From Bacteroidales bacterium (lineage in GTDB: Bacteria > Bacteroidota > Bacteroidia > Bacteroidales > Paludibacteraceae), in NCBI GenBank assembly GCA_004557405.1, contig SFDZ01000002.1, forward strand, positions 54,994 through 118,993: a stretch of DNA of 64,000 nt, read 5' to 3'. Below the pieces are notes generated by a model. That model had not been told where the DNA came from. It did not search any database and was given only the letters and a program-made list of their open reading frames with translations. The position numbers were made by a program, and so were the translations under genes. This document shows, piece after piece, positions 8,509 to 18,066 of the stretch. Position 1 is the first letter of the stretch. Each line of letters begins with the position of its first letter.

Positions 8509-9777
8509 ATGAACAGTGATTTTTCTGTGGTTGTAATTATCATCGTTTCGCTGATTTTCTCGGCCTTCTTCTCGGGCATGGAAATCGCATTTCTGTCGTC
8601 GAACCAACTGCGTTTCGAACTCGAAAAGAAAAAACGCAGTCTGACGTCGCGCATCCTCAACATATTCTACAACGACCCTGAACAATACATCTCGACACTG
8701 TTGGTGGGCAACAACATCGCGTTGGTCATCTATGGCATCAAAATGGCCGAATTGCTCTCGCCCGTGTTCGAACAATGGGTACACAACGACATGTTAGTCA
8801 ATGTGTTGCAAACAATTGCGGCCACCATCATTGTGCTGATAACAGGCGAATTTTTGCCCAAAACCATCTTTCGCGTCAATCCGAATTTGTGGCTGCAGAT
8901 TTTTGCACCATTCCTCTGGCTGTGCTATGTGGTGATGTATCCGGTGGCGCGCTTCACCACATTGCTGTCGGTAGGCTTGCTGCGACTGTTTCGGGTCAAA
9001 ATCGACCGCACCGAGCAACGCCGGCAACTTGGACTTGTCGATTTGGACTATTGGATAAACGACGCCTACGAACATGCCGACAATCAGGACGAAGTGAAAA
9101 ACGAAGTAACCATTTTCCAAAATGCGCTCGATTTCTCGTCGGTAAAATTGCGCGATTGTATCGTGCCGCGCACCGAAATAGTGGCACTTGACTACGACAC
9201 TGCGCTCGACGACCTGAAAGCCACACTCATCGAAACAGGATTTTCGAAAATTCCCATTTACAAAGACTCTATCGACAACATTATCGGCTATTTTCATTCG
9301 TCCGACCTCTTTCGCAAGCCGAAAGATTGGCACGATTGCATTCGCCCGCTGCCCATTGTGCCCGAAACTATGGCCGCCAACAAACTGATGGACGTATTTA
9401 TGCGCGACAAACGATCCATTGCCGTGGTCGTCGATGAATTTGGCGGCACTGCCGGCATCGTAACACTCGAGGACATCATGGAAGAAATATTTGGCGAAAT
9501 AGAAGACGAACACGACAACCGCGCATACACCGCCAAACGCGTGGCCGACAACGAATTCGTACTCTCCGGACGCATAGAAATAGACCACTTGAACGAACTG
9601 TTCGACTTGGATTTGCCCGAGTCCGACGAATACGTTACAGTGGCCGGATTCATCTTGCATCATTACCAAACATTCCCAAAACTGAACGACATTATTCATA
9701 TCGACAAATGGACATTCAAAGTGCTGCAAGCACACAACAATCGCATCGATACCGTTAATTTAACCATCGAAAAATAG
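8509..9777 (+). CDS. CNNM/CBS-domain membrane protein, HlyC/CorC family (GldE-like)
   Basis: The 422-residue protein has three parts. The N-terminal DUF21/CNNM membrane domain spans about residues 1-190, with hydrophobic segments such as VVVIIIVSLIFSAFFSGMEIA. A CBS pair follows at about 205-325, including VVVDEFGGTAGIVTLEDIMEE. A C-terminal transporter-associated domain runs from about 335 to the end. The family includes CorB/CorC-like Mg2+ and cation proteins, and in Bacteroidota the gliding protein GldE. Which subgroup this belongs to cannot be decided by eye. It follows lptC by 3 bp and ends the envelope run before a new promoter. Confidence 0.85.
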   Translation: MNSDFSVVVIIIVSLIFSAFFSGMEIAFLSSNQLRFELEKKKRSLTSRILNIFYNDPEQYISTLLVGNNIALVIYGIKMAELLSPVFEQWVHNDMLVNVLQTIAATIIVLITGEFLPKTIFRVNPNLWLQIFAPFLWLCYVVMYPVARFTTLLSVGLLRLFRVKIDRTEQRRQLGLVDLDYWINDAYEHADNQDEVKNEVTIFQNALDFSSVKLRDCIVPRTEIVALDYDTALDDLKATLIETGFSKIPIYKDSIDNIIGYFHSSDLFRKPKDWHDCIRPLPIVPETMAANKLMDVFMRDKRSIAVVVDEFGGTAGIVTLEDIMEEIFGEIEDEHDNRAYTAKRVADNEFVLSGRIEIDHLNELFDLDLPESDEYVTVAGFILHHYQTFPKLNDIIHIDKWTFKVLQAHNNRIDTVNLTIEK

Positions 9778-9814
9778 CATAATCGGAAAAACTCGTGATT
9801 TTTTTTGCTTAAAT

Positions 9815-9846
9815 ATTGCATATTCGACAAAAAAATTGTACCTTTG
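9815..9846 (+). promoter_or_regulatory. Bacteroidetes-type promoter of the PpiD-like gene
   Basis: A -7 box TACCTTTG (9839-9846) matches TAnnTTTG. ATTG (9815-9818), one mismatch from TTTG, lies 20 bp upstream. The predicted transcript would start about 35 bp before the ATG at 9890. Confidence 0.6.
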
Positions 9847-9889
9847 CGACCTTAAAAATAAATAAACAACAAACAAAAACATAACAAAC

Positions 9890-11971
9890 ATGGCAACATT
9901 AGAAAAAATGAGACACCACGGCGTATTTTTGCTGGTGGTGGTAGGTGTGGCACTCTTGGCCTTCATCGTTGGCGATTTCTTAAACTCAAGCGCATCCATT
10001 GTCAATGCCGAACGCATGGTAGTGGCTAAAATCGATGGCGACAAAATCAGCGCCGAAGATTACATGGCCGCCATCGACCAACTGACCGAAGTGTACAAAA
10101 TAGAGTTGGGCACAGCCAATATCAGCGACGAACTCAACGACCAAATACGTCAGTCGGTATGGGAAACGCTGGTGCGCGAAAAAGTGTTGGCTACCGAAAC
10201 CGAAAAAGCCGGTATGCAAGTCAGCCAAAAAGAACTGTCCGACCTGATTTTGGGCGACAATGTTCACCCGATTATCAGCAGCCGACGCGCATTTTTCAAC
10301 CCGCAAACCAACGCTTTCGACCCCGCAGTGTTGGCACAATTCATCACCATGCTCGATTCCGAAGATGCCGCACAACTGCCGCAAGAACAGTTGCGCACCT
10401 ATAAATTGTATTGGACATTCTGGGAATCGACCGTCAAAAACGCACGTCTCGAAGATAAATACACGGCCTTGTTGCAACGCTCGTTCGTCGCCAATGACCT
10501 CGAAGTGAAAAACGCCTACAACGGCGACAAAACACAAGTGGACGTGGCCTATGTGGCAAAACCCTATTTCGCCGTGCCCGACTCGCTGGTTTCGGTATCC
10601 GACCGCGACATCAAAAAACTCTACCAACAGAAACAAGAACAATTCGCACGCGAAGCTTCGTGCGACGTGAAATATGTGGCGTTCCCCATCAAACCGAGCG
10701 AAACCGACTATGCCGAAGTGGAAGAGTGGATCAATCGCCTGAAAGAGGAATTCTCCACCACCGACGAAATAGCCGACGTAACCAACTCGAATAGCGACAC
10801 ACCGTACAAAGGACAAAACTTGGCAAAAAATGACGTCCCCGAAGATTTGCGCGACTTCGCCTTCGCCGGCAAAAAGAACGATGTGGTCGGACCCTTGTTC
10901 GCCGACGACACCTATAAAATGGCACGCATTGTCGAAACCGGCATCAGCCTGCCTGATTCGGTGAAACTACGTTTTGTCGATGTGGCCGAAGCCTCGATGC
11001 CCGAAACACAAGTCGTGGCCGACAGCCTGGCAGCACTGCTGCGCAACAAAGGCGATTTTGCTGCCATGCAACAACGCTATCGCGGAGGCGAAGCATGGGC
11101 GCGCGAGATAGAACTCGACCGCGAAGTTGCCGAACAAGCCTTTACAACACCGGTAAATGGCGTGTTCCAGCAGAAAAGTATGGGCGGCATACGCATATTC
11201 CAAGTGGTGGAGCGCGGCGCCGTAGTGCCCAAAGTGAAACTTGCCGTACTCGAACGCAAAGTGATTCCGAGTTCGCGTACACAAGCACAAATATTCAATG
11301 CTGCAAAACAATTTGCTGCCGGTTGCGCCAATATCGAAGAATTCGAGGCTAAAGCAACCGAACAAAATATCGAAGTACTGACCGCTAACCGTCTGAATAT
11401 CAATGCAACAAAATTGCGCGACGTGAAAAACTCGCGACAAGTGGTGCGTTGGGCATTCGAAGCGGAAGATGGCGCTGTGTCCGATGTGTTCGAGTGCGAC
11501 AACCAACAGATTGTGGCTGCCGTAAGCCGCTTGGTCGAAAAAGGGTATTCGCCCATCGACGATGTGAAAGCCATGCTCGAAGTAGAAGCACGCAACGACA
11601 AAAAAGCCGAACTCATCAAAGCCGATTTCGCCGGCAAATCGTTTGACGAATTGGTGGCAGCCGGCTTGTCGGTCGATACGTTGCGTGGCGTTAACTTCAA
11701 TATGCAGTACGCCGGTGCCGTAGGCAACGAACCTGCCTTGTTTGCTTTGGCTCCGCTGGCCGAAGTGGGCGCCTTGTCGCAACCGCAAAAAGGCAATATG
11801 GGTGTGTTCGAATTTGTGGTGTTGGACAAAACGGAATTGCCTGCCGACTTCGACGAAAATGAAGAACGCGTGATGCTGACAGAACGTATGCGCAATTCGG
11901 TACCGTACTTGGCTATCGAGGCTCTGAAAAAAGTGGCCGACATCCAAGACGAACGTTATAAAGTTTTCTAA
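9890..11971 (+). CDS. PpiD/SurA-type peptidyl-prolyl isomerase, membrane-anchored
   Basis: The 693-residue protein begins with one transmembrane helix (about residues 10-31, FLLVVVGVALLAFIVGDFL), followed by a SurA_N-like chaperone region. Two parvulin-like segments come next: a degenerate one at about 235-355 and a second at about 370-450, ending in GGIRIFQVVERG. It is the usual Bacteroidetes periplasmic foldase anchored in the inner membrane. It helps outer-membrane proteins fold and fits with the preceding envelope genes, though it has its own promoter. A strong terminator follows 24 bp after the stop. Confidence 0.85.
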   Translation: MATLEKMRHHGVFLLVVVGVALLAFIVGDFLNSSASIVNAERMVVAKIDGDKISAEDYMAAIDQLTEVYKIELGTANISDELNDQIRQSVWETLVREKVLATETEKAGMQVSQKELSDLILGDNVHPIISSRRAFFNPQTNAFDPAVLAQFITMLDSEDAAQLPQEQLRTYKLYWTFWESTVKNARLEDKYTALLQRSFVANDLEVKNAYNGDKTQVDVAYVAKPYFAVPDSLVSVSDRDIKKLYQQKQEQFAREASCDVKYVAFPIKPSETDYAEVEEWINRLKEEFSTTDEIADVTNSNSDTPYKGQNLAKNDVPEDLRDFAFAGKKNDVVGPLFADDTYKMARIVETGISLPDSVKLRFVDVAEASMPETQVVADSLAALLRNKGDFAAMQQRYRGGEAWAREIELDREVAEQAFTTPVNGVFQQKSMGGIRIFQVVERGAVVPKVKLAVLERKVIPSSRTQAQIFNAAKQFAAGCANIEEFEAKATEQNIEVLTANRLNINATKLRDVKNSRQVVRWAFEAEDGAVSDVFECDNQQIVAAVSRLVEKGYSPIDDVKAMLEVEARNDKKAELIKADFAGKSFDELVAAGLSVDTLRGVNFNMQYAGAVGNEPALFALAPLAEVGALSQPQKGNMGVFEFVVLDKTELPADFDENEERVMLTERMRNSVPYLAIEALKKVADIQDERYKVF

Positions 11972-11994
11972 AGAAACACTGCGATAAACGAATC

Positions 11995-12024
11995 AGCGAG
12001 AATGGAAACCATTCTCGCTTTTTT
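11995..12024 (+). terminator. Rho-independent terminator
   Basis: A perfect 11-bp stem AGCGAGAATGG/CCATTCTCGCT with an AAA loop runs straight into six T. It closes the PpiD-like transcript. Confidence 0.92.
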
Positions 12025-12035
12025 GTGGGCAAAAA

Positions 12036-12067
12036 TTTGGTCGTGTCGCTAAAAAATAATATCTTTG
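12036..12067 (+). promoter_or_regulatory. Bacteroidetes-type promoter of the CotH gene
   Basis: TTTG (12036-12039), 20 bp, TATCTTTG (12060-12067): an exact match to the group's promoter pattern. It lies 30 bp upstream of the chosen ATG at 12097. Confidence 0.72.
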
Positions 12068-12096
12068 TCTGCGTTTAATTATTTTTGGAAAATTGT

Positions 12097-13548
12097 ATGA
12101 AAGTCAAATGGTTGATAGGAGCATCGCTGTCGGTGTTGTGCGCATGCACGCCCGATGTGCAGCCGCCGATTGTCGATAGCGTGCAACCTAACGATTCAGT
12201 GCCGAGTACCGACACGCCGGCACCGACCTACGAGGAGTTGTTCGACATTGAGCGCGTGTCGGCAGTGCGCTTGCTGATGACCACCGATGCGTGGAATACG
12301 CTGCTTGGCAATTTCGACATCGATTGGTTCAACGATGTGTATGTGCCGGCCACGTTTGTTTACGAACAAAATGGCATTACCTATACCGTGGACAGCGTAG
12401 GTGTGCGCTTGCGTGGCAACACCAGCCGGCGACGTCCCGAAGGTGTGGCCGGCGAGATGCACAATGCGCAAAGTCCCGATTGGCATCATGCGCATTTTCA
12501 GGTCAAATTCGATGAGTACCGCAAAAAACAACGCTTCGTAGGGTGCGACCGCGTGGTGCTGAAGTGGTTTAAGGACGATGCCGCCTATTGCCGCGAAATT
12601 TATTCGTACGATTTGTTTCGGCGTTTTGGCGTGTGGATGGCGCCGCGTGCTTGTTATACGCGTCTGTCGTTGTGCATCGACAGCGAGCAAGAAGCCTATT
12701 TTGGCGTGTATGCCCTCATCGAAGGCATCAGCAAAACATTTTTGACACAACGTATGGGTGCCGACCATTGGCAGTCGAACGATGGCAATTTGTGGAAAGC
12801 CTCGTGGGGCGCGACACTCACGCCCGAATCGGTTGTCGATGGCAACATCGGCATCAGTGTGGCTACCTTGGAACAGCATGAAGACTATATCTACGACCTG
12901 AAAACCAATAAGAAAACCGGTTTCGAGACCGCAAAAACACAACTTCAAACATTTGTTACCACGCTGAATGGCCTGAAAAGCGGTAGCACCGAACTGAAAG
13001 CGTATCTCGAAACGCATCTGGCTGTCGATCAATTTCTGCGGGCTTATGCAGTGAATGTGATGGTCGGCATGTGGGACGATTATTGGTGTAACAATGGCAC
13101 AAATTATTATTTCTATTTCGATACAGACGGCAAATTCTATTTTATACCATACGACTACGACAATACGTTGGGTACGTCGAATGTGATGCCTAATTCGGGA
13201 ACTCAGGATTTACTGAATTGGGGCAGTTTGGGTAGCGACCGTATGCTGATGCGCAAAGTGATGTCGATAACGGAATATAAGGAGCGTTACAAAGCGTATA
13301 TCAAGGAATTGGCATCGCCGGACAACGACTATTTTTACACCGACCGCAGCATGGCGCGTATTCGGGCGTGGCACGCCGCCATTGAACCATACGTGGCGAA
13401 TGACACCGGCGAAGATATGGTGATAGCCGATGTGCCGGCCGAGTGGGGCAACTGCCCGTTTTATCGGTTGTTGTCGGGTAACGAGCGCGGTGGCAGCGAT
13501 GGCGAGGCCAATTGGTTTCGGACAAAAATCAATAGTATCAATTTTTGA
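12097..13548 (+). CDS. CotH kinase-fold lipoprotein
   Basis: This 483-residue protein has a lipoprotein signal (LCAC, Cys 17) and a Pro/Asp/Thr-rich linker. The CotH domain that follows starts around VSAVRLLMTTDAWNTLL. It shows GVRLRGNTSRRRPEG, the central VLKWFKDDAAYCREIYSYDL segment and the late FIPYDYDNTLGTS motif. CotH proteins are atypical protein kinases in spore coats and are widespread in other bacteria, with unknown substrates. The frame stays open upstream to a TTG at 12085, but the ATG at 12097 gives a clean lipoprotein signal. CotH genes often sit near VTC/DUF4956 genes; such genes occur here about 13 kb away. Confidence 0.85.
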   Translation: MKVKWLIGASLSVLCACTPDVQPPIVDSVQPNDSVPSTDTPAPTYEELFDIERVSAVRLLMTTDAWNTLLGNFDIDWFNDVYVPATFVYEQNGITYTVDSVGVRLRGNTSRRRPEGVAGEMHNAQSPDWHHAHFQVKFDEYRKKQRFVGCDRVVLKWFKDDAAYCREIYSYDLFRRFGVWMAPRACYTRLSLCIDSEQEAYFGVYALIEGISKTFLTQRMGADHWQSNDGNLWKASWGATLTPESVVDGNIGISVATLEQHEDYIYDLKTNKKTGFETAKTQLQTFVTTLNGLKSGSTELKAYLETHLAVDQFLRAYAVNVMVGMWDDYWCNNGTNYYFYFDTDGKFYFIPYDYDNTLGTSNVMPNSGTQDLLNWGSLGSDRMLMRKVMSITEYKERYKAYIKELASPDNDYFYTDRSMARIRAWHAAIEPYVANDTGEDMVIADVPAEWGNCPFYRLLSGNERGGSDGEANWFRTKINSINF

Positions 13549-13578
13549 TGTAAAACTTAACAAAAATAGCACAACAGT

Positions 13579-14667
13579 ATGAAAAAGACACCGTTTACAG
13601 ATATTCACATTGCGTTGGGCGCAAAGATGAGTGAATTTGCCGGCTACAATATGCCGATTGAGTATGGCACGGGCATCATCGACGAACATCTCACCGTTAT
13701 CAATCAGGTGGGTGTGTTCGATGTGTCGCACATGGGCGAATTTTGGGTCAAAGGGCCGAATGCACTGCGTTTTTTGCAAAAAGTGTGCAGCAACAATATC
13801 GCTGCACTGCCCGTCGGTAAGGCGCAGTACAACTGTTTTCCCAACGGCAAAGGCGGCATTGTCGATGATTTGATAGTGTATCACTACGAACCCGAAAAAT
13901 ATATGTTGGTTGTCAATGCAGCCAATATCGACAAGGATTGGGAATGGGTCAATGTCAATAACGCCGAGGCAGCGATACTCGAAAATGCGTCCGACAATAT
14001 GGCGCAGTTGGCCATTCAGGGACCGAAAGCGCAGGCCTTGTTGCAGCAACTGACCGATGTCGATTTGTCGTCAATACCATACTATGCGTTTGCGGTAGGG
14101 CGTTTGGCCGGCGTGGACAATGTGATTATTTCCAACACAGGTTATACCGGCGCAGGTGGTTTCGAAATCTATTTCTATCCGCAGTTTGGCGAACAGATTT
14201 GGAATGCCGTCTTTGAGGCTGGTCAGCCGTTTGGGGTGAAACCCATCGGCCTTGGCGCGCGCGATACACTCCGCTTGGAAATGGGTTTTGCACTCTACGG
14301 ACACGAGATAGACGACACCACGTCGCCCATCGAAGCAGGCTTGGGTTGGATAACCAAGCCGGCCGACGGCAAGAACTTGATTGATAGCGACTTGATTGCC
14401 AAACAGCGTGCCGAAGGTGTGTCGCGTAAGTTGGTCGGTTTCGAATTGCAGGAACGCGGTATTCCGCGCGCACATTACGACTTGGTCGATGTGCAGGGCA
14501 ACACTATCGGTTTTGTAACATCGGGCACCATGTCGCCGACGCGCAAAATCGGTATCGGCATGGGCTATGTCAAAACAGAATTTGCAAAGGTTGGCACGGA
14601 AATTGCTGTGCAGATACGCAACAAAGCCGTGAAAGCGGTGGTGGTGAAAACGCCGTTCCGAAAATAG
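13579..14667 (+). CDS. gcvT: Glycine cleavage system T protein (aminomethyltransferase)
   Basis: The 362-residue protein is a full-length GcvT, which moves the aminomethyl carbon of glycine to tetrahydrofolate. It shows the N-terminal MSEFAGYNMPIEYGTGIIDEH, the folate-site segment VGVFDVSHMGEFWVKG, and ISNTGYTGAGGFEIY. The C-terminal barrel contains LGARDTLRLEMGFALYGHEID and TSGTMSPTRKIGIGMGYV. The P and H protein genes are not in the window. The thioesterase gene starts one base after its stop, so it may be co-transcribed with the lipid genes downstream. Confidence 0.95.
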   Translation: MKKTPFTDIHIALGAKMSEFAGYNMPIEYGTGIIDEHLTVINQVGVFDVSHMGEFWVKGPNALRFLQKVCSNNIAALPVGKAQYNCFPNGKGGIVDDLIVYHYEPEKYMLVVNAANIDKDWEWVNVNNAEAAILENASDNMAQLAIQGPKAQALLQQLTDVDLSSIPYYAFAVGRLAGVDNVIISNTGYTGAGGFEIYFYPQFGEQIWNAVFEAGQPFGVKPIGLGARDTLRLEMGFALYGHEIDDTTSPIEAGLGWITKPADGKNLIDSDLIAKQRAEGVSRKLVGFELQERGIPRAHYDLVDVQGNTIGFVTSGTMSPTRKIGIGMGYVKTEFAKVGTEIAVQIRNKAVKAVVVKTPFRK

Positions 14668-14668
14668 T

Positions 14669-15112
14669 ATGGCAACGTTATCGACAACCATTCGGGTGCA
14701 GGTGCGTTTTTCTGAAGTCGATGCCATTCGCATGGTGTGGCACGGCAACTATGTGCGTTATATGGAGGACGCGCGCGAGGCTTTCGGTCGTGAATACGGC
14801 TTGGGATATATGCACATTTTCGAAAATGGTTTTTTTGCACCGGTTTTCGACATGCACTTGCGCTATCATCAGACGGCCTCGATTGACGACACGTTGCTGG
14901 TTACCATTACCTACAAGCCGGCGATTGGCGGCAAACTGCTGTTCGATTACGAAATTCGGCGCGAAAGCGATGATGCACTGATAGTTACGGGCTCGACAGT
15001 GCAGTTGTTTACTACGCGCGAAGGGGAGTTTTATCCGGCAAATCCACCATTCTTCGCAGAGTGGAAACAACGCTATGAATTGTCAGAACAATTAGAAAAA
15101 TCAGAAAAATAA
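14669..15112 (+). CDS. 4HBT/YbgC-like acyl thioesterase
   Basis: The 147-residue protein has a hotdog fold of the YbgC/FcbC thioesterase type. The active-site segment is VRFSEVDAIRMVWHGNYVRY, with Asp20 as the likely catalytic residue, followed by the long helix YMEDAREAFGREYG. It is followed by a dehydratase-like hotdog gene (12-bp gap) and an MMPL exporter. This three-gene set is a recognisable part of aryl-polyene-type clusters, where the thioesterase would release or edit acyl chains. The substrate is not proven. Confidence 0.85.
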   Translation: MATLSTTIRVQVRFSEVDAIRMVWHGNYVRYMEDAREAFGREYGLGYMHIFENGFFAPVFDMHLRYHQTASIDDTLLVTITYKPAIGGKLLFDYEIRRESDDALIVTGSTVQLFTTREGEFYPANPPFFAEWKQRYELSEQLEKSEK

Positions 15113-15124
15113 TCACAGAATATT

Positions 15125-15496
15125 ATGTTGGTCAAAAATTATTATTCAATCACCAATCAGCAATCCGAGAGCGACGAAACTATGCGCTTTGATGTGGCGT
15201 TGCATGCCGATTGCGATGTTTATCGCGGCCATTTTCCCGGAGAGCCGGTGTCGCCCGGCGTGTGCAACATACAGATGTTGAAAGAGTGTGTCGAACGTGT
15301 TGTCGGGCAGCCGTTGTTGCTCAACTACATACAGCAATGTCGGCTGACAACGCTTGTTACGCCGGTGAAACATCCGCATGTCGAAGTCCGGATTCGTATT
15401 GTCGATAAGTTGGACAACGGCATCAAATGGCACGGCACCATAGGGCGTGATGCCGATGTGTATATGGATTTGAAAGGCGAGGCATCGTTCGTTTAA
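15125..15496 (+). CDS. FabZ/FabA-like hotdog dehydratase
   Basis: The 123-residue protein has the motif YRGHFPGEPVSPGVCNIQML. It contains the FabZ-type catalytic His (HFPG) and the Pro-Gly turn that starts the central helix. The protein is short, one hotdog only, like auxiliary 3-hydroxyacyl-ACP dehydratases in polyene clusters. It is distinct from the second dehydratase at 24740. It sits tightly between the thioesterase and exporter genes, suggesting one transcript. Confidence 0.78.
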   Translation: MLVKNYYSITNQQSESDETMRFDVALHADCDVYRGHFPGEPVSPGVCNIQMLKECVERVVGQPLLLNYIQQCRLTTLVTPVKHPHVEVRIRIVDKLDNGIKWHGTIGRDADVYMDLKGEASFV

Positions 15497-15506
15497 TTTG
15501 CAGACT

Positions 15507-18014
15507 ATGGATAGAATTTTTATACCGATTTTTCGCTTTTTTGAACGGCGTAAATGGGCGTTGTACCTTGTTTTGGCGCTGACATCGCTGACGTTCGTGT
15601 TGTTTGGCTTGCAGGTGCAGTACGAGGAGGACATTTCGAAACTATTGCCTCAAACGGACAAAGCCACCGAGAGTGGTTTGGCTTTCAGCAATTTGCGGGT
15701 GAAGGATAAGATTTTTCTGCAAATCGTGTCGAAAGACGGCGTGCAGTCGCCGGACGAATTATCGGCGGCCTGCGATACGTTTGTCGAAAGTTTGCTTGTG
15801 CGCGATACGGCATCGGGTTATGTGGCCAATATCTTGTATCGCATCGACGACGATGTGCTGTTCAATGGCATGAATTATGCTTTGGAGGAGTTGCCCACGT
15901 TGGTCGATACGGCGTGTTATGGTCGTTTCGATGCTTTGCTGACACAAGAGGCGATAGATGCGCAAATGGCTGATAATGTGCGTATGTTACAGTCCGATGT
16001 CGATGGGTCGGTGGCCGAATTGGTCAGTCAAGACCCGTTGGCACTGCGCAAAGCACTATTTCCCGAAGGACGGTCGGCGGTGAATGCGCTGGGTGGTTTC
16101 CGCATGATAAATCGTCATTTCTTTACACCTGATTCGACGGTGGTATTGGCATTTTTGTCGCCCAATTTCGAGTCGTTCGATTCGAAAACGGGAACCTATT
16201 TGGTCGAAATGTTGGAAGAGCAGATAGAACAATTTACGGCAGCTAACCCCGATTACGAAGTGTTGTTTCACGGTTCGCCGGTGCAGAGCGTGTTCAACTC
16301 GCGTCAAATCAAAAAAGATTTGTTGCTGACGATAGGCTTGTCGTTGATAATCATTTGCTTGGTGGTTGCATGGTGTTTCCGCAACAAATCGACCTTGCTG
16401 CTGTTGTTGTCGCCGGTGGTTTATGGCGCATTTTTCTCTTTGGCGTGCATGTATTGGATTAAAGGCAGTATGTCGTTGTTGGCGGTTGGCATTGGTGCCA
16501 TCGTGTTGGGCGTGGCGTTGAGTTACTGCCTGCATGTGCTCACGCATTCCAAGTATGTGGCCGACCCTATTCAACTGCTCAAAGACCAATCGACGCCGGT
16601 GTGTCTTGGCTGTTTGACAACTATTGGCGCGTTTGCCGGGTTGCTCTTCACGCAGAGCGAATTGTTGAAAGATTTTGGCATGTTTGCTTCGTTTGCGTTG
16701 ATTGGCACAACGGCGTTTGCGTTAATCTTTTTGCCGCATTTTTTTAGTAAACGACAGTTGGCGCACTCGCCAATGGCATTTGCGTTTTTCGACAAGATAA
16801 ATACCTATCCGATAGACCGTAAAAAGTGGTTGATAGGCTTGATTATTGTAGTGTGTGCCGTGTGTTTTTATACCTCGTCGTGGGTAACATTCGACAGCGA
16901 TTTGAAGCACATCGGGTACAACGAGCCAAAAGTGTTGCGTTCGCAGGCGTTGTATGCCGAAAAGAATAACCAAGGTTGTGCATCGATGTATTATGCCGCT
17001 ACGGCCGGCACGTTGGACTCGGCATTGACCTACAGCCGGGCTATAGCGCGCGTGTGCGATTCGCTGGAACAAGCCGGCGTTGTCAAGCGTTTTTCAAATG
17101 TGTCGTCGCTATTGCTCACCGAAGCCGAACAACAAAGCCGCATTGATGCGTGGCGTAGTTATTGGAACGAACAGCGTGTGGCCGAAGTGCGCCAAAAAGT
17201 GGCAATATCTGCTCGGCGTCATGGATTGGATGCCGAGTTGTTCGAGCCGTTTTTTACGCTGCTCGAAGCCGATTATGCGCCTGCATCGTTGGTCGAAGCC
17301 GGCGTGTTGCCTGAGAGTTTGTTGTCCAACTTCGTGGAAGAAACCGATGGTAAATATATGGTGTTCACTTCTGTGTTGATGCCCGAAGCTGAACGACAGA
17401 AAGTGAACGATGCCATTGCCGCCGAGGCACATACGGTGGTTATCGATCCATTTTATTACACCAACGACATGGTGCGCATTGTCAACGACGATTTTAATGT
17501 CGTGTTGCTCATTTCGTCGCTGTTCGTGTTTGTGGTGTTGCTCTTGTCGTTCAAGAGTTTGTCGCGGGCGCTGTTGGCTTTTCTGCCGATGTTCCTGAGT
17601 TGGTACATTGTCGAAGGCGTGATGGGAATATGCGGTTTGCAATTCAATTTGATAAACATTGTTATATCGTCATTTATTTTTGGCGTTGGTGTCGATTATA
17701 GTATCTTTGTGATGGATGGCTTGTTGGCCGATACACGTCGAAACGACACGCACTTGCTGATGTATCACAAAACGGCCATTTCGCTGTCGGCATTTGTGCT
17801 ATTGGTGGTGGTTACATCGTTGTTGTTTGCCACGCATCCGGCGTTGCGCTCGGTTGGCATCAGCACACTCATCGGCATGACTGCAACTGTGCTGATAACC
17901 TATACACTTCAACCGTGGTTGTTCAGGCTGTTGGCCAACAGCAAATTGTTCGCGCGCCGTTTTGGACGCAAGCCACGGTTCCGTAAAAAGACCGACAACC
18001 AAACGAACAAATGA
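15507..18014 (+). CDS. MMPL/RND-superfamily exporter
   Basis: The 835-residue membrane protein has the RND duplication. An N-terminal helix (about residues 17-37) and a soluble domain are followed by a helix bundle with LLTIGLSLIIICLVVAW and SMSLLAVGIGAIVLGVALSY. A second soluble domain precedes a second bundle with VVLLISSLFVFVVLLLSF and SSFIFGVGVDYSIFVMDGLL. The charged GVDYS and GVALSY sites are typical of proton-relay helices. MMPL-type pumps export lipids; in aryl-polyene clusters they are proposed to move the product outward. The frame is open from a TTG at 15498, but ATG at 15507 is chosen. A shared terminator follows. Confidence 0.87.
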   Translation: MDRIFIPIFRFFERRKWALYLVLALTSLTFVLFGLQVQYEEDISKLLPQTDKATESGLAFSNLRVKDKIFLQIVSKDGVQSPDELSAACDTFVESLLVRDTASGYVANILYRIDDDVLFNGMNYALEELPTLVDTACYGRFDALLTQEAIDAQMADNVRMLQSDVDGSVAELVSQDPLALRKALFPEGRSAVNALGGFRMINRHFFTPDSTVVLAFLSPNFESFDSKTGTYLVEMLEEQIEQFTAANPDYEVLFHGSPVQSVFNSRQIKKDLLLTIGLSLIIICLVVAWCFRNKSTLLLLLSPVVYGAFFSLACMYWIKGSMSLLAVGIGAIVLGVALSYCLHVLTHSKYVADPIQLLKDQSTPVCLGCLTTIGAFAGLLFTQSELLKDFGMFASFALIGTTAFALIFLPHFFSKRQLAHSPMAFAFFDKINTYPIDRKKWLIGLIIVVCAVCFYTSSWVTFDSDLKHIGYNEPKVLRSQALYAEKNNQGCASMYYAATAGTLDSALTYSRAIARVCDSLEQAGVVKRFSNVSSLLLTEAEQQSRIDAWRSYWNEQRVAEVRQKVAISARRHGLDAELFEPFFTLLEADYAPASLVEAGVLPESLLSNFVEETDGKYMVFTSVLMPEAERQKVNDAIAAEAHTVVIDPFYYTNDMVRIVNDDFNVVLLISSLFVFVVLLLSFKSLSRALLAFLPMFLSWYIVEGVMGICGLQFNLINIVISSFIFGVGVDYSIFVMDGLLADTRRNDTHLLMYHKTAISLSAFVLLVVVTSLLFATHPALRSVGISTLIGMTATVLITYTLQPWLFRLLANSKLFARRFGRKPRFRKKTDNQTNK

Positions 18015-18029
18015 TGATGACATAAAATA

Positions 18030-18066
18030 AAAGGCCGGACAGTTTGCTCGGCCTTTATTTTTTTTC
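18030..18066. terminator. Bidirectional terminator between MMPL and BASS genes
   Basis: An 8-bp stem AAAGGCCG/CGGCCTTT (18030-18037 with 18049-18056) is flanked by T-rich DNA on the right (eight T) and A/T-rich DNA on the left. It lies between convergent genes and overlaps the stop codon of the minus-strand BASS gene. Confidence 0.8.

Noticed and set aside
6403..8784. Very long minus-strand open frame (793 codons)
   Set aside because: It runs antisense through the TPR, lptC and CorC-like genes, which have clear domains. It has no recognisable domain and arises from low stop frequency opposite biased codons.
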